Assembly (NCBI GenBank): GCA_007844125.1
Contig: CM017556.1
Span: 19,460,110-19,524,109 of the forward strand
DNA: 64,000 nucleotides
Source of the DNA: Sinonovacula constricta
Taxonomy: Eukaryota > Mollusca > Bivalvia > Cardiida > Solecurtidae
Reading direction: 5' to 3'
The notes under the pieces were generated by a model. The model was not told the DNA's origin, did not search any database, and worked only from the letters and a program-made list of their open reading frames with translations. Positions within the stretch are counted from its first letter, which is position 1; every line of letters begins with the position of its first letter. Position numbers and translations under genes: made by a program. This document shows, piece by piece, positions 12,249 through 64,000 of the stretch.

Positions 12249-13739
12249 TCTGAACAATAATTATTTGTGCAATGTGGGGCTCCTGCATATGTGCAGTTTC
12301 TGCTCGTACACTTCAGTTTCAGTGTTAACTATAATTTTGGCACCTTTTTGTAACCTCTTGGAAGACCTATTGAATGGGTCGGGTTTTGCTTTTATTTAGT
12401 TTTAACCATTCTATGGTCTCAGAAAAAGGCCTATACGACATCCATACTTTTTCTCGAGATTTCTGGTTTCTAATAATTAATTCCACATTTATAAGCATAA
12501 AGCTTTGCCATCGCATCTTCCCAAATAACCAGTAGCGTTTAGGGATTAATTCAGCCACGAAAACAAAATCTTATTACTTCAATCTTAGTAAAAATGTAAA
12601 CTAGTATCTCGCGAATAGAGATCAGACATATATGGAACATAACGATAACAATTTCAAGTGACAACATTTTAAACTACAACAATCTAAATTCTGATTCTCA
12701 GCAAAGTTAAATAACATCCGAAATTAAATGCATGAAGGCGCCTCACCTCACTTCCTTACAAAACAACATGGCGCCACTCATAGGTCATTTCCAGAAACGA
12801 TTACATATAGCCGCCCCGACATTCTTTAAGGCCACGCCTGTTCACGAAGACCGGCAATAAGCTATATGCCAGTATTCTCCCTGTCTATACTTCTTTTCGG
12901 TTTCGTGTATAATTTTTGGTTCCGATTATCATAAAAAGATTGAACATATCCCACGTATTATTCCAGGTGTTGTCGTAACTAATTGTTATTCGCAATAGGC
13001 CGTAATGAATTTGATCTAACATTCTTAAATGTGTGTCCAAATTGGACTTGGATGTTGATTAAGTGTGCTCTTCTTATTTTGGCTAATGCAAAGATGCAAG
13101 TCCTAGAAATCACTTCATTGACATATATCGGTATTGAGATTTTTCTCAAAGCATCTGCTTAAGAGTGGGTGTTAAATGAGGGTTCCATTTTATTTTGCCA
13201 ATTCAATAATTTACAGAGCTTTGTTTAAGGATGGATGTGTATGCTAAGCTTACTAAGATGGCAATAGCTTGATTTCCATACAGAGCGGTAAAACCCCGCC
13301 GAAAATGCACCATGCCTTTGCCGTGCATGGAGCCCTGTGAAACAGATGGGGACTCTGATAACCCGCGAGATAGCCAACGATTTATATGTTATCACCCTGT
13401 GTTGTTATAAAACACCGTCCTTGACCACGTTTTTTCCACTCCGGATAAGGTTCCATTATTAGGCTTGTTTGGAAGGGGATGGCACATGTTGAACAGCTTT
13501 CTGTCCTCCATGGCTTACAATATTCTAAAAAAAAGAATATATGACAAAGTCTAAAACGACATTGACCGAACGTACGTGACTAAAAATAAAAAAAGTGATT
13601 GATAAATTTCCAAAGTTTGTTGTACTTACAAGAGAAAAAAGATCTAAAACCTTTATCTAAAATGTCTTCATTTGCCATTAAACAATCACTGTAAAGTATC
13701 ATAGTTGAACCAAAAGATATTAAAAGCTGAGAACGGATC

Positions 13740-13945
13740 TCTTTTTGTTAATGTAACACGCATATTGCCGACTGACCGTTCCCAGGCGGTAACTGCTGGG
13801 CTTGCTCCTTTTATTAAATGACTCATCACAGATTTGTTCTCACTTTTACATTTTGCATGCAAGTGAATTCCTCGGTTCTGTGTCTTTTAAATATTTTGTA
13901 TATGTTGCAATGCTCATAGAACTTTGTCTTATATAGAAACAACCA
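13740..13945 (+). repeat. Dispersed repeat family, copy 1
   Basis: This stretch matches the reverse complement of 21030-21275 over most of its length. It shares CGGTAACTG, a TAAATGACTC..CACAGAT block, a TTCTCACTT/TTCTTACTT block and the end motif ATGTTGCAAT..ACTTTGTC. There is no coding capacity, so it is likely a non-autonomous element. Confidence 0.65.
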
Positions 13946-16900
13946 TGAGAATGAAATCAGTCAACAAAATATCCTATCCCAAAACAAGAAAACTAATCGA
14001 AACTTAAGCGAAGACTTACTCATCAGTCATAAAGACAAATGTCAAATCGATGCACTTGCAGAAACAGAGTCACTTACTGGAACCTCCAAATACTAAAACA
14101 AAAACTCTTGCAGCAACAATAGCACAACCAACACCACAAACACAACGAAAAATAGACAAACCGCCAATCAACACCCGTCAGCCGTCGAGACGTCAACAAA
14201 AGGGATTAAACTATCCGATAAAGGTAGATAACAAGTAAAACACCTTGGCTAACGGGGATAATATGGAATTCTCAGTTATTGAACGTTTTATATTGAACCA
14301 AGCAATGTAAAAAAGCGAGGTCGCCAGACAGAATACCAAGGTCACCCATACAAACTATGGATAAGCTGTAAACTCTTAACTACCAGATTCTCAGATTAAC
14401 CGTTATACTGATTGACAGACTGGCGTAGTTCGTATGCCAAGCCACAAAAACATCACCCATTTTCTCTGTTTATCTATCTAATATCCACCTAATTCAGATA
14501 TTTCAAAATTAAAAGTTGGTTATTTTATAAGTAAATTACCTGTCTCTTATATTTTGTAGGGGACTTTAAAAGACATTATCTACTATCGAGGTGTTATGAT
14601 TAAAAAATATTCGTTAACTTTTAGATAAGTTTTTGGCTTAGAATAATATGCAGCTAATGGTTATAAAAGAGTCAATCTACTAACATGTTGCTACGGGACA
14701 TTTCTTTATCTACTGATCTTTCAATGTCATCAAAATATATTGAATATACAATTATAGTTGGTGTGTGTATGATGAGTTATGTGGAAGCGGTCACTTTCCC
14801 AATGTAATATATAACTAACTTGTTATGTCGCAAGGATATTACGACGCACCCATCAAAATTAAGTATTGTTGATTTTCCATGGGCAGATAAATGTGTAACT
14901 TCGAAATAACCACTGTATGTGCAGCATCTACCAATCTCTTATGCTTCAACAAGAAATGAGTATAATGAACGCTTTGACATTCTTTAATAAAATGATTCTC
15001 TCAGTAGTTTTAATGAATAATGTAAAATTGAAATTAAGAATGGACTTACATTTTTTGTCTCATTATGGACCACGATAAACAGAAAACTTTTTTAATTCTC
15101 TGTACCTACATATGTTTATAAAGCTATTGTTTATTCCTATAATATGTTAATATGCAATAGCAAATAATACGAATTATTATTAGTAAAATATTTTTTAAAA
15201 ATTTCTTATCTACATAATCACGAGCCGTGCTACAGACAGAGTAGACGTTATGCAGTAACAGATTAAAGACATACGTTTTGCTGGTTTCATTTTTAATCGA
15301 AGAACTCGAAGCAAATGTACTTTACAATTATATCAATCACAGAATAGTCAATTTGAAGTAAAATCGACTTTTCAATCACTTCCTTGTGATCATTGTCCAG
15401 ATAAATTTCAATGCCTGTATTATTCATAGTGAGACCGCGTTTCTTCATTTCTGGCAATGAATACGACCCACATATATAAGAATGTTTCTTGTTTGGAAAT
15501 AAAAGATACCTGGAAATGTCGAACTGACTTCGTCAATATGATGAGCCAAAGCCGTAGTGAGTATGACATTAGCTCTTTAAAAGGCTATTCATTTCTAGAC
15601 TGAGGTTTTATACACTGAGACAGCTTGAAATATCTTTTTGTCCCTTTGGTGAAAAGGAACAGTAGGTACAAAAAAGCATAAGCATCAAAGGTCGCCGCCA
15701 ATCTACTGGCAGACAGTGGTACGTCTTATAAGAAACCATCAAAACAGCAAAACATTTAAGTTAATAATTTTTAAATTGCAGTCACAGATAGCGTCTGACG
15801 TTTGTAAAGGATACACAGTAGTAATGTATTTTTCCGTCATAAACCCGTTTTAGTTCCTAAATACGTAATGATAATAGACTCATTCATCAATTTCTCAACT
15901 GCAGTCAGAATGACTCGAGATGTTAACAGTCCCTATTCATGAGAAGGTATTAACACGGGAATATAATCATAAATAATCATACTTCTGCTTACTCATCGGG
16001 TAAAGTAGGCCTGAATAGAGAACTATTACTCTATCCGATTAATAAGTCCAGCTTTCTTCTAATTACAAGTAATGCATTAATAAAATTAAAGCTAAAGACA
16101 AAATAACACAAAGATGAACAAGCTACACAACTACTTCTTTGAAACTTAAATTAATTCCATATTTTATGTGTATGTATTATCATCATGCCTAAAAGTATAA
16201 GGGATGAATGTTTATGTCTGCCATCAACAATTTCGATATGGAACGACAGAACCAAATATAATTTGAAAACTGACTGATAAGACAGGATTTTCCCCTACTG
16301 CATCAAAAGCGTGTACACACTGGTCAAAACCAGATTAAGAAGGGATAAATTTTCTTTGGTAGCATGATAAGAGGTTCTCATATAAAAACATAAGACCATA
16401 CATTTATTTTGGCTTGTACATAGTACATCGTCGTAAAAATGCAATTTACAAAAAAAAAAAAAAAAAAAACAACAACAAAAAAACAACAAAAAAAAACAAC
16501 AACATAAGCATATAAAAAACAATGATTTCGAGTGACTGCTAAGGATGATATAACTACATTTTAAAGTAATTTATTATTTATTCTGATAGTCACCAAACAT
16601 TTATAATAACCGAAATTTCGGTACACGAAAGCGCCACACTTCGCTTGTTTGTTGATACATGTTGCAATGCTCATAGGACTTTGTCATATATTCTTATTCT
16701 TGTTGAAACAATTACTTGCGCGGCGACAATGACTATGGATAATGTTTGCCTTCTTATTTTACATGTTACATGTGTATATATATCTATATCTATAGATATA
16801 CATCATAAACAGATATGGTTGATCACATAAAGTGTGTACATATACTTAATATTTTTTTCAAATGTGTTTAAACTGTGACGTCGTCTGACATTTTTAAATG

Positions 16901-19649
16901 TTTTAGCAAACACATAGTCGTAGTATAGCACTTATTACGAAACTATGAAATACATGTTTAAACATTAAGAACGTTTTGTGATGAAATACATTACTTTCTT
17001 ATAGTATTCATCTAATGCTGTTTAAGGTAATAATATTTGTGGACCACACCTTTTATTATGAATTTTGATGACAACAATGTCAGAATCGTTGATGTTAACC
17101 TTATAGGACTTTGTCTTATATTCTTATTATGGTATTTCAGAAGTTTATTTAGTTTCAATTAACATTTTCATTCTTATATTTTAGATATTTTGATTTGATT
17201 TTTCAAGATATCTATTTCTTATCAAAACTGAAACAATACACATAAAATAAAATAATAGAACTCTAAAGGTAAGTTTTTTTTTGCATAAACAAATTGCCAT
17301 TCAAAGTAACGCTCAGCACGTACGCTTAAAGTCTTATTGCTACTTGCAACCTCAATTTCGTCTAGAAATTAAATTATACAAACTCTCACAGATTAATATA
17401 CAGTATTCTCAGCTATAAAAACGTCGTCTCTACTTTTGTATGATAACCAAATATTTTCTGCCATAAGAAAATACACAAATACCATCTGCTTTAAGCATAT
17501 ACGACCATCTCTGATGCAGTGAGATTATTGATTTGTAAATCGATAAATAAGTCAAGAGTCAAATTTAAATCTGCTTATATAATCAGATAACATTATCTGA
17601 GTACTTGCTAACATTTGCAGGAGCATCATTGCAAGATCCATATTTAAAATCATTTTGTAGTTAACAATAAGGAGATTTCCTGTTTGATGTTTTTTCACCC
17701 CCACAGTTAAGTGATTTATCTTGTAGCATGTCTATTGACTTGCATTTACGTTGTAAAAGATATATTAGATCTTTCCGTTTTGGATTGTCGCCCCTGCCCT
17801 GTGCATATCGAAGAATATCGAAGTTTGATTTCTGTCAACATTGTGGTAAGTTATTAGATGTAATCGGTCAATGCTGTTGATAAACCCAATGTATTTTATT
17901 CTTTTAACAAATACTTCTTAACAAACGTTTTAATTTCATTTACATACTCTGTTCTCTGTTGTTCTGTTACAGAAATTTGACGGTTGAAATTATTTTCAAA
18001 TGACCTTATAATAGGTAAAAGGTAAATGTCTAATAAAGTAAACAATAATATTCAATAAAACAACATCATCTGTAAGCCAGAAGGTAAATAAGTTTATTTT
18101 GCATACATTGATTAACGTTTTGTTGAAGAATCTGGAGAAAAAATCGACATTATGGGCACGGCCATATTAAACTTGGTCGGGCAAACGTTTGTATTTGATA
18201 GTCAGTGTAAATGACGATGTTTTCAAAATCAAATTACACGTTTAATAACAAAAAGAAAGAGATTTTTAGTTTTTATTTATGTGAATTTCGACTTTTAAGT
18301 TTTTGTGTGTTTTCTTTGCTTCGCAAAATATTTCAGTTGAAACAGCAATCTGATGTAGATCCGTTTGCTGTCAACGAGTAGTTTTCCTTTTGTTTGTTAT
18401 TAGAACTGATATGTTTTCTATCGTCTGACTAGCCCGATTATATTACTTTATGACTGTTTATACGTTCCAGAAGATTGACATTCTGCTGCGTACATCCTCC
18501 CTGATTACCACCGAGGTGTTCTTAAAATTACTTAGTTCTTTTATAACTTTCTTCCCGGTAATACTAGAAAACAAACTCATATGATTGGCTGGTTTGATTC
18601 CTAATTGAATCTTTCCAGTTTATCTAATGCATCAATGTTGACAGTAGATATGTTTGAACATATTTAGTTTGATAACAATTCAAAATGGCCCATTAATCAA
18701 CAAAACACGGAACTGTCACTCGCATAAAAGTTTACACTAAATGTTAGAAGGTTAATAGTATATATAAAGATTAAACTCATGATGAAGCTACTTGTGCTTT
18801 TGGCGCAAGATATCAAATTGATTTAGTAATTTAACCTTAAATACTGTCAGTATCATGCTTTTCATTTTAACTGTTTATAATTTGATTTAAAGCAGATTGT
18901 AGTCTGTCAGTGTATGTCATGGTTATTTGCTTCGTTATGTGCTTGATCTTTCTATGTTACCATGACAACTTGCTTAGAAATATATACAAAATCTACTTAA
19001 CGTATTAGAGAATTGAAAACAATGGCGTGACCAAAAGGTTAGTGTAGTTGAATATTATATATTAAGGGAAATTAAAGCAAAGAAGTGTAATGGTAATGTA
19101 AAATGTGTTTACTGAAGACATTTAAATATGATTACTACAAAAGATATGTCAACAAAATAAAAGGGTTATCTTTTATTACAGTAGTTGAATATATTATATT
19201 AGCTACATAATTGTTCATTTCGTTAATATGAAGTACGGTCTAATAAAACTGTTGCATCTTGACAACATAACAGGTGTATGTCGCATGTATGACTTATTAA
19301 TACATACAGTTGTGCAAGTCATTTAATATAGTATTATGGTTTAATGTAAGGTTTATATTCACGCGATAAAGGGGCAACTGTTAGACATATTGCATTGGTT
19401 ACATTTTTATGGCTGCATGAAGGGTGTAATGGAGTATGCTGATAATAACATTAAATAGCATGTTGAAAAGAAGTTAATATAAGAACATGGTTACATATAT
19501 ATAAATGCATTTAATGTGATACAACAGTATGCTTTTCCATTACGTTTTATGTACACGGTTAGCTAAATATGAATCTCTGTATTGAAACTTCCATAGTTTC
19601 ATTTAGTTCATTTCTCCTTGTCTGGTTATGTGTCTGCCTTACATATATT
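13946..19649. other. No intact gene recognised; scattered repeat pieces
   Basis: AT-rich DNA. 14050-14240 is unusually poor in G and open in one frame but has no recognisable domain. Fragments of the dispersed family recur at about 16655-16705 and 17098-17135 (ATAGGACTTTGTC..ATATTCTTATT). An A-rich tract lies at 16447-16502. A possible small exon at 17731-17845 is open and ends in a good GTAAGT donor, but it cannot be linked in phase to anything nearby. Confidence 0.45.
16447..16502. repeat. A-rich / (AAC)n low-complexity tract
   Basis: A run of about 20 A followed by interspersed AAC and A runs. It could be the tail of an old retroposed copy, but no body is recognisable on either side. Confidence 0.7.
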
Positions 19650-20040
19650 TTTCTCAGTCACAAACTTCGGAAGAGAAAATACAGTGGCAAAGCGGTTGAG
19701 TCACAACTTGCGGAGGTTGATGCCTTAGACAGTCACTTCATGGGAAAAGAAAGAATGACAGGCGAAAACATGATAGAGTAACTTATGTGTTAACATATCC
19801 CGTTCTTCTTCCAGATGTGCATAAGATTGTATACAAACACACCAAAGTGTTGAACCGATTGGAGAATATAAAGCATGTGTTGGACAAACCTCCCGTTGTA
19901 GCATTTAAACGATGAACGATAACCTGCCTGATGTACGACAGAAGAGTGGCAAGCCCATTAACAGTCATTGTTCGTAGCCAGTTCACTCCGCAGATGACCT
20001 CCGTCTCACTTTTCTTAAAAGAATGTACACTGAGAAGCAA
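19650..20040 (+). pseudogene. Penelope-like (or related) retroelement RT C-terminal remnant
   Basis: Two frames joined by a shift read first as LRKRKYSGKAVESQLAEVDA and DALDSHFMGKERMT (about 19660-19780). They then read as HKIVYKHTKVLNRLENIKHV, DKPPVVAFKR and, after another shift, NDNLPDV (about 19815-19945). This succession is what I know from the end of Penelope-type and related reverse transcriptases, with a basic YS..AV..Q stretch followed by PP(L/V)VAFKR..NL.D. In an intact element it would be the thumb or C-terminal part of the RT. Frameshifts and stops show it is dead. The exact clade is uncertain and no upstream RT core was found. Confidence 0.45.
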
Positions 20041-20620
20041 ATAAATGAGTCAGCGTGGATTTTTAAACTACAAATTGTCCCACCGCTGGGCTGCAATGCG
20101 CGCCAAAATGCTATGCTATTTGACTTCAGGAAATTGCAGTAAAACGTTGTTGTCATTAAATGACGTTAACGTCGTTTCAGTGTCTTCTAATATGGTGGCA
20201 CCCAGGAACGTTTGCAAATATGTAAAGAGAACAATTGTTTGTGTTTAACTCTTGGAGATGGCAATTTGCCGAAACCTTAATGTGAGCGTTGTTTGATTAA
20301 AGTATAGTTTTGCATAAACCACCAGGGGGAAACAGATATAACCTACTTCTGGGCCCCTGAAATGTTCACTTTTATTGTCGTTTGATTGTTTCCAAAGTAT
20401 AATGACACGGAAACTGTATTGTATGCAATTCATTTTAACTAAATGACTAAGCTATGCGTTTTTGTACATCTGTGATGTTATCCATTATTTATATATTTAT
20501 TTTTACATTTCTTAATTCACAAATAGGATTCCCTTCAAACACTGATTGGTTGAACAGACCGGATTTTAACTAGTCAAAAAAGTTCAATTTAGTAATAAAA
20601 CTTCATGTCAGAGCTGGTTA
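20041..20620 (-). other. Putative 3' UTR and flank of the giant gene
   Basis: Sequence downstream of the stop codon of the minus-strand gene. It contains AATAAA-like hexamers near 20500, and no other exon is seen. The short open frames at 20045-20433 look like chance. Confidence 0.4.
20496..20501 (-). terminator. Candidate polyadenylation signal AATAAA
   Basis: Read on the minus strand, AATAAA lies about 120 bases past the stop codon at 20621-20623, in an AT-rich setting. AATAAA is common by chance here, so support is only positional. Confidence 0.3.
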
Positions 20621-60370
<39,750 letters not shown>

Positions 60371-60740
60371 CTGAAAATTACAAGACTTTTTCAATGCATT
60401 GTACTTTGTCTAATAATGACAAAAATAATTAAATTAATACAAATATGGCTATAAAGTCGTGGGGTCTTCTAAAGTCGTGGATATGAAAATCGCGTGTTTT
60501 TGTTCATTAGAACGTCCGCTTATGCCAGGATTCCTTACGATCGAAGTTGTTTTTGACGAGCGGGACGGAATTTTCATGAAAATGCGGTGGAAACAGGCCA
60601 AACATACTTTTTTCAATAAATTTATAAGAAAATATAACAAATTATATCAAAATGTTGCTATAGTAACGAAATATCACAAATATATTGACCTGTATCAAGT
60701 GGAAAATAGGACTGTCAAAACTGAAACAAAAAGTTGACAA

Positions 60741-60754
60741 CTGCGCATGCGCAG
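60741..60754. promoter_or_regulatory. Palindromic NRF-1-like site in transposon 5' region
   Basis: CTGCGCATGCGCAG is a perfect 14-base palindrome containing TGCGCATGCGCA, the NRF-1 consensus. A TATAAA-like word lies about 15 bases on. The position, about 150 bases before the transposase ATG at 60892, suits a promoter. Binding is inference. Confidence 0.4.
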
Positions 60755-60891
60755 TGAGCCGTATGCTATAAACATTATAAAAACCGGTACAGTTAAATAC
60801 ATCTGACAGGTACTTGTCAATTAGAAAAAATATTGAATGTAAAAGTAAATGTTATCTAAATTGATTAATAATTATGTTTATTTTTATATTA

Positions 60892-62640
60892 ATGAATGTT
60901 TGTTGTCAGCAAACACCTACCAAGGTTACCAGGAAACTAAAGCAGTATGATAAAGGATCAATGTTTTCTGCTTACAAAGCAGTTAAAGAGGAGTCCGTAA
61001 GTGTATCCAAATGCTGATAGGTTGTTCAACATTCCTGAGCAAACTCTGAGGGATAGGATTTTGAACAAAGTCAAGATTGCCGCAGCAATGGGTCGAGAGA
61101 CCATCTTCTCTTATGAAGAGGAACAGTTATAGGTCCGTCATCTCTGTGAGCTTGCTGAAGTTGGATATGGTTTGTGCAGATCACAGTTTAACATGCTTGC
61201 CACTGAGATAGCACAGACATGGTATTATTCTTTCCTATGTCGATGGAAGAATGAACTGAAGGTTGTAAACCAGGAGCTCTAGCTTCAACAAGAGCGGCTA
61301 CTTTGACTCAGGAGTCTGTGGACCAATTCTATCAAGAGTTACAGACAGTAATGTTGAAATATGATTTTCATTCTAAACCAAATTTAATCTACAATCTTGA
61401 TGAAACTGGCCTTCAGACACAACACAAGCCACCACAGGTCATTACAAACAAATTTTGTTCAAAAACACAAGCTGTTGTTTCACTAAACTCAACAACAGTT
61501 ACTCTCATTGCCTGTGTCAATGCCGCCGGTACAGCCCTGCCTCCATATTATGTTTTCAAAGGGAAGACACCAAATGATGAGCTTGTTCAGGAAGCTATTG
61601 AAGGCAGTGAGTATTCACTTTCTGAGACTGGATGGTCTAATGGGTCAATATTCATAAAATATTTGAAGAAATATTTTTGTAAGTATGCACAGATAGGAGC
61701 CCGAGAAGACAGTAATGAAACGATTCTCTTGTTGCTGGATGGTCATGCCTCTCATGTATCGTTAGATATAATCAAGTGGACCAGGGACAATAGAATTATC
61801 CTCCTCGTGCTCCCTCCACACAGTTCGCATGCACTTCAACCACTAGACGTTGGATGTTTTGGTCCCTTTAAATCAATCTTCTACAATCACTGTAACANNN
61901 NNNNNNNNNNNNNNNNNNNNNNNNNNNNNNNNNNNNNNNNNNNNNNNNNNNNNNNNNNNNNNNNNNNNNNNNNNNNNNNNNNNNNNNNNNNNNNNNNACT
62001 TCATGGCATCACAAAGAGGATCAATCATCACAACGTATGATATTGCAAAACTGTCTGGTAAATCCTATCAGAAAGCACTGACACCTGCAAATGTAACAGC
62101 TGCCTTTAAAAAGTGTGGAATTTTTCCCTTTGCTCATCTGTACCAACAGAACTTCTGCATTCATCTGTCTCTTTCAAGAAGAGCACACAAACACCTTGTG
62201 CTGATTACAGTTTGAGAGAGCTGCTGGAACAAAAAATGACAGAAACTGGTCCAAAAGCTTCACCCAACACACCATGTTTGAAAAAATCACGATCCTAATA
62301 AAAAAGAAACCAAAAATTGGAGGAAGGGTCATTACAGATGACATTATAAGAGAAATTGAAAAGTTCAACCAACAAAATACATCAAAATCCGAGTCAAAAC
62401 AGAAAACATCTCCAAAACCATCAACCAGTTGCTCTTCAAAACAAAAACAACATAGAGACATATTTGTTGATTCGGATACTGAAACAGAAAGTGTCAGAGA
62501 GGATGACAAGTGCTATGTCTGTCGTAGATTTCCAACCCCTGCGCTGAAAACGTGTACCAATTTAGTAATTGTAAAATGGGCAGAATGTACTATGTGTGGT
62601 CATTGGTGTCATTTAAGGTTCTGCAGTCCAGTATTAAAAA
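60892..62640 (+). pseudogene. Pogo/Tigger-like transposase with C-terminal PHD-like finger
   Basis: From ATG at 60892 the frame reads an N-terminal helix-turn-helix of the Psq type (LKQYDKGSMFSAYKAVKEES, then after a shift at about 61011 RLFNIPEQTLRDRILNKVKI). The DDE_1 core follows from 61303 with the three acidic positions in NLDETG, LLLDGHASH and LQPLDVGCF. After a 100-N gap the frame continues with TYDIAKLSGKSYQKALTPAN and KKCGIFPF. The end carries CYVCRR ... CTMCGHWCHLRFC, a PHD-like zinc finger seen in one branch of these transposases. Lesions are a frameshift near 61011, a TAG at 61130-61132, an apparent internal deletion and shift around 61220-61275, and shifts near 62145 and 62285. 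Intact family members cut and paste DNA. Confidence 0.82.
61898..61997. other. Assembly gap (100 N)
   Basis: Exactly 100 N inside the transposase. Such a round number is a placeholder, so the true gap size is unknown. Confidence 0.99.
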
Positions 62641-62841
62641 CAGCAGCATTTAACATTTTTTACCTGTTCTAGTTAACTGTTAAATAACTTAATAATTAAC
62701 ATTTATGGGTTATATCCAGTTTATACAGTGTTCTGAACACTCTTCTTTCAGTTTCCATGAACAGGTGTAAAATGTGCTGATAATCATAATGTTTACAGCA
62801 GTAAAAACTGCAGCCAATCAAAATCCACGACTTTAGAAGAC

Positions 62842-64000
62842 TCGTTTTCAAAATGGCGGCATTGAATGTTCATTCAAAAAACTTTGTTTACAATTTAAAG
62901 GAGTAAAGTGGGTGAAAGGTCATTGATGATTCAAGTGGATGAAGGTTTGTAAATTATTATTGTTAGGTTTTTGTTTGTTTACCTATCATTTGTGTATCAA
63001 CAGAATTAAAAAAATCGATTTTTCTCACGACTTTACGTGACCAAAGCATATCTGATATATCATTGGTGTATTTCTGTTCTCCATACCCTGATTTTCATGT
63101 TCATGCTTCATGTGTCAAGTTAAACATCATTCTTTTCAATTGTTATATATATGCATACATAAAACATAGTACCTTAACAATATAGATTAATAAAATAATT
63201 TATCATAAAACGTGATGCGTATCTTTCACCCTTTTGTACCAGATAATATGTTTCTATCGTTTTCTTCTATATTCCTGTAAAGAAATTGTAATTGTAATTA
63301 TAATTAATTATACATGTACAAAAATATTAATAAGTTATAATTGTACGATAAAAAGTTAAGTAGGGCCTTCGTTTATTATTAAGTTTTCAGTCCTCTGGTC
63401 AATGCAAACTAAGTATAAATACTTAAATCAAGAAAACTGGTAAACTGTGAAAGTCCATATGTATAGTTTATGTACACCTGTATCAACTAGCAAACCAGTC
63501 AAATAAGTTGCAGATAAAGAAAGAACCGCCTAAAAAAAAGGGCAGTTTTTTTCATGCATGTTGGGGTTGCTTGCAATATTAAACCAATTACATTTTGGCC
63601 TGTATTTCTGTACATAAAACCGGTTACAAAAATCAATGTTCCAATACACAAAGTGATGTGGTTTGTACAGCTAAGGCAGTAGTGGAAGTTTGCCGCTTAT
63701 ATGTTTCTGTATAGTTGATGCGTTTTGTTCTAATTATTCTTAATTTTACGTACAAAGTCCATGATCTCTCAGAACACTTTATAAGCAGACTGTTTTGATT
63801 ACTGCATGTGTCCTGCACATCACTCTGATTATTTAGAGTTTATAATGTGTCCAAACGTGCGAAAGTTTGTAGCGGCACTCTTCGCAGTTAAGTATTGTCT
63901 TCGTGGCTGTTTGGCATGTTCCTCCTCGAATTATTCGCTGAGCGTTGCCAAAATGGCCATCATTGTTTTAGTGCGATGTAGCAAAATAACAATGAGAACA
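62842..64000. other. No gene recognised
   Basis: AT-rich sequence right of the transposon. It was searched on the minus strand for a signal-peptide exon or further sushi exons of the giant gene without success. Confidence 0.5.

Larger units (their letters stand above)
60464..62841 (+). mobile_element. Pogo/Tigger-like DNA transposon, inactive
   Basis: A 19-base exact inverted repeat (GTCTTCTAAAGTCGTGGAT at 60464-60482 and its complement at 62823-62841) bounds a 2.4-kb element that includes a broken transposase. Next to the left end the words TAAAGTCGTGG repeat once more at 60453-60463, so the true terminus may be a little further out. No clean TA target duplication could be fixed. It lies 93 bases 5' of the first sushi exon of the giant gene. 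Confidence 0.75.

Noticed and set aside
13280..13400. GC-richer patch with a small CCATGC/GCATGG hairpin as an RNA gene
   Set aside because: No tRNA, snRNA or terminator features; stem too short.
17731..17845. Possible small plus-strand exon with GTAAGT donor
   Set aside because: Phase does not match the nearest candidate downstream exon and no family is recognised.
19783..20040. Minus-strand 85-codon frame
   Set aside because: Antisense of the Penelope-like remnant.
60459..60737. 92-codon plus-strand frame at the transposon left end
   Set aside because: Starts in the inverted repeat and has no domain; likely non-coding 5' region of the element.

Overview
The window looks like nuclear DNA of a marine invertebrate, most probably a bivalve mollusc. 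It is AT-rich and intron-rich. It carries tRNA-derived SINEs, a chromosomal LINE, a Penelope-type fragment and a pogo-like DNA transposon, and one very large split gene for an EGF-rich cell-surface protein. The species call is inference from repeat style; there is no direct marker. No bacterial operons, rRNA, tRNA genes or CRISPR arrays were seen.

Layout. 1-3635 is a minisatellite of 32-bp units, often followed by a 10-bp add-on, arranged in long higher-order blocks. 3.6-20 kb has no intact gene that I can recognise. It holds microsatellites, a foldback element, members of a dispersed repeat family, a decayed receptor-type protein tyrosine phosphatase fragment (minus strand, 10337-11653) and a Penelope-like reverse transcriptase remnant (plus strand, about 19650-20040).

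20621-60370, minus strand, is one gene. I could place 51 coding exons with AG/GT borders and compatible phases throughout. They encode about 2,670 residues, ending in a stop codon, and the 5' end lies outside the window or was not found. Domain order is three sushi, CUB, three sushi, a short Cys-rich EGF/EB-like module, NIDO, AMOP, VWD, two MUC4-type EGFs, 23 further EGF modules, SEA, a juxtamembrane Cys-rich segment, one transmembrane helix and a cytoplasmic tail of about 180 residues. The NIDO-AMOP-VWD-EGF core is that of MUC4 and the invertebrate mucin-like proteins. The sushi/CUB head and the SEA-TM end make it a large type I surface protein that may be processed at the SEA domain. One exon (30663-30904) carries an apparent one-base deletion, seen both from the reading frame and from the exon length.

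The introns hold a degenerate LINE in the opposite orientation (about 31830-34475), SINEs, dispersed repeats and long microsatellites. Just 5' of the most upstream exon found sits a dead pogo/Tigger-like transposon (60464-62841) with 19-bp exact inverted ends, a 100-N assembly gap inside its transposase, and a C-terminal PHD-like finger. The last 1.2 kb has nothing I recognise.

The strongest biology here is the mosaic architecture of the giant gene. The other notable items are the eroded phosphatase, the hairpin-preserving minisatellite, and the nested and dispersed repeats.
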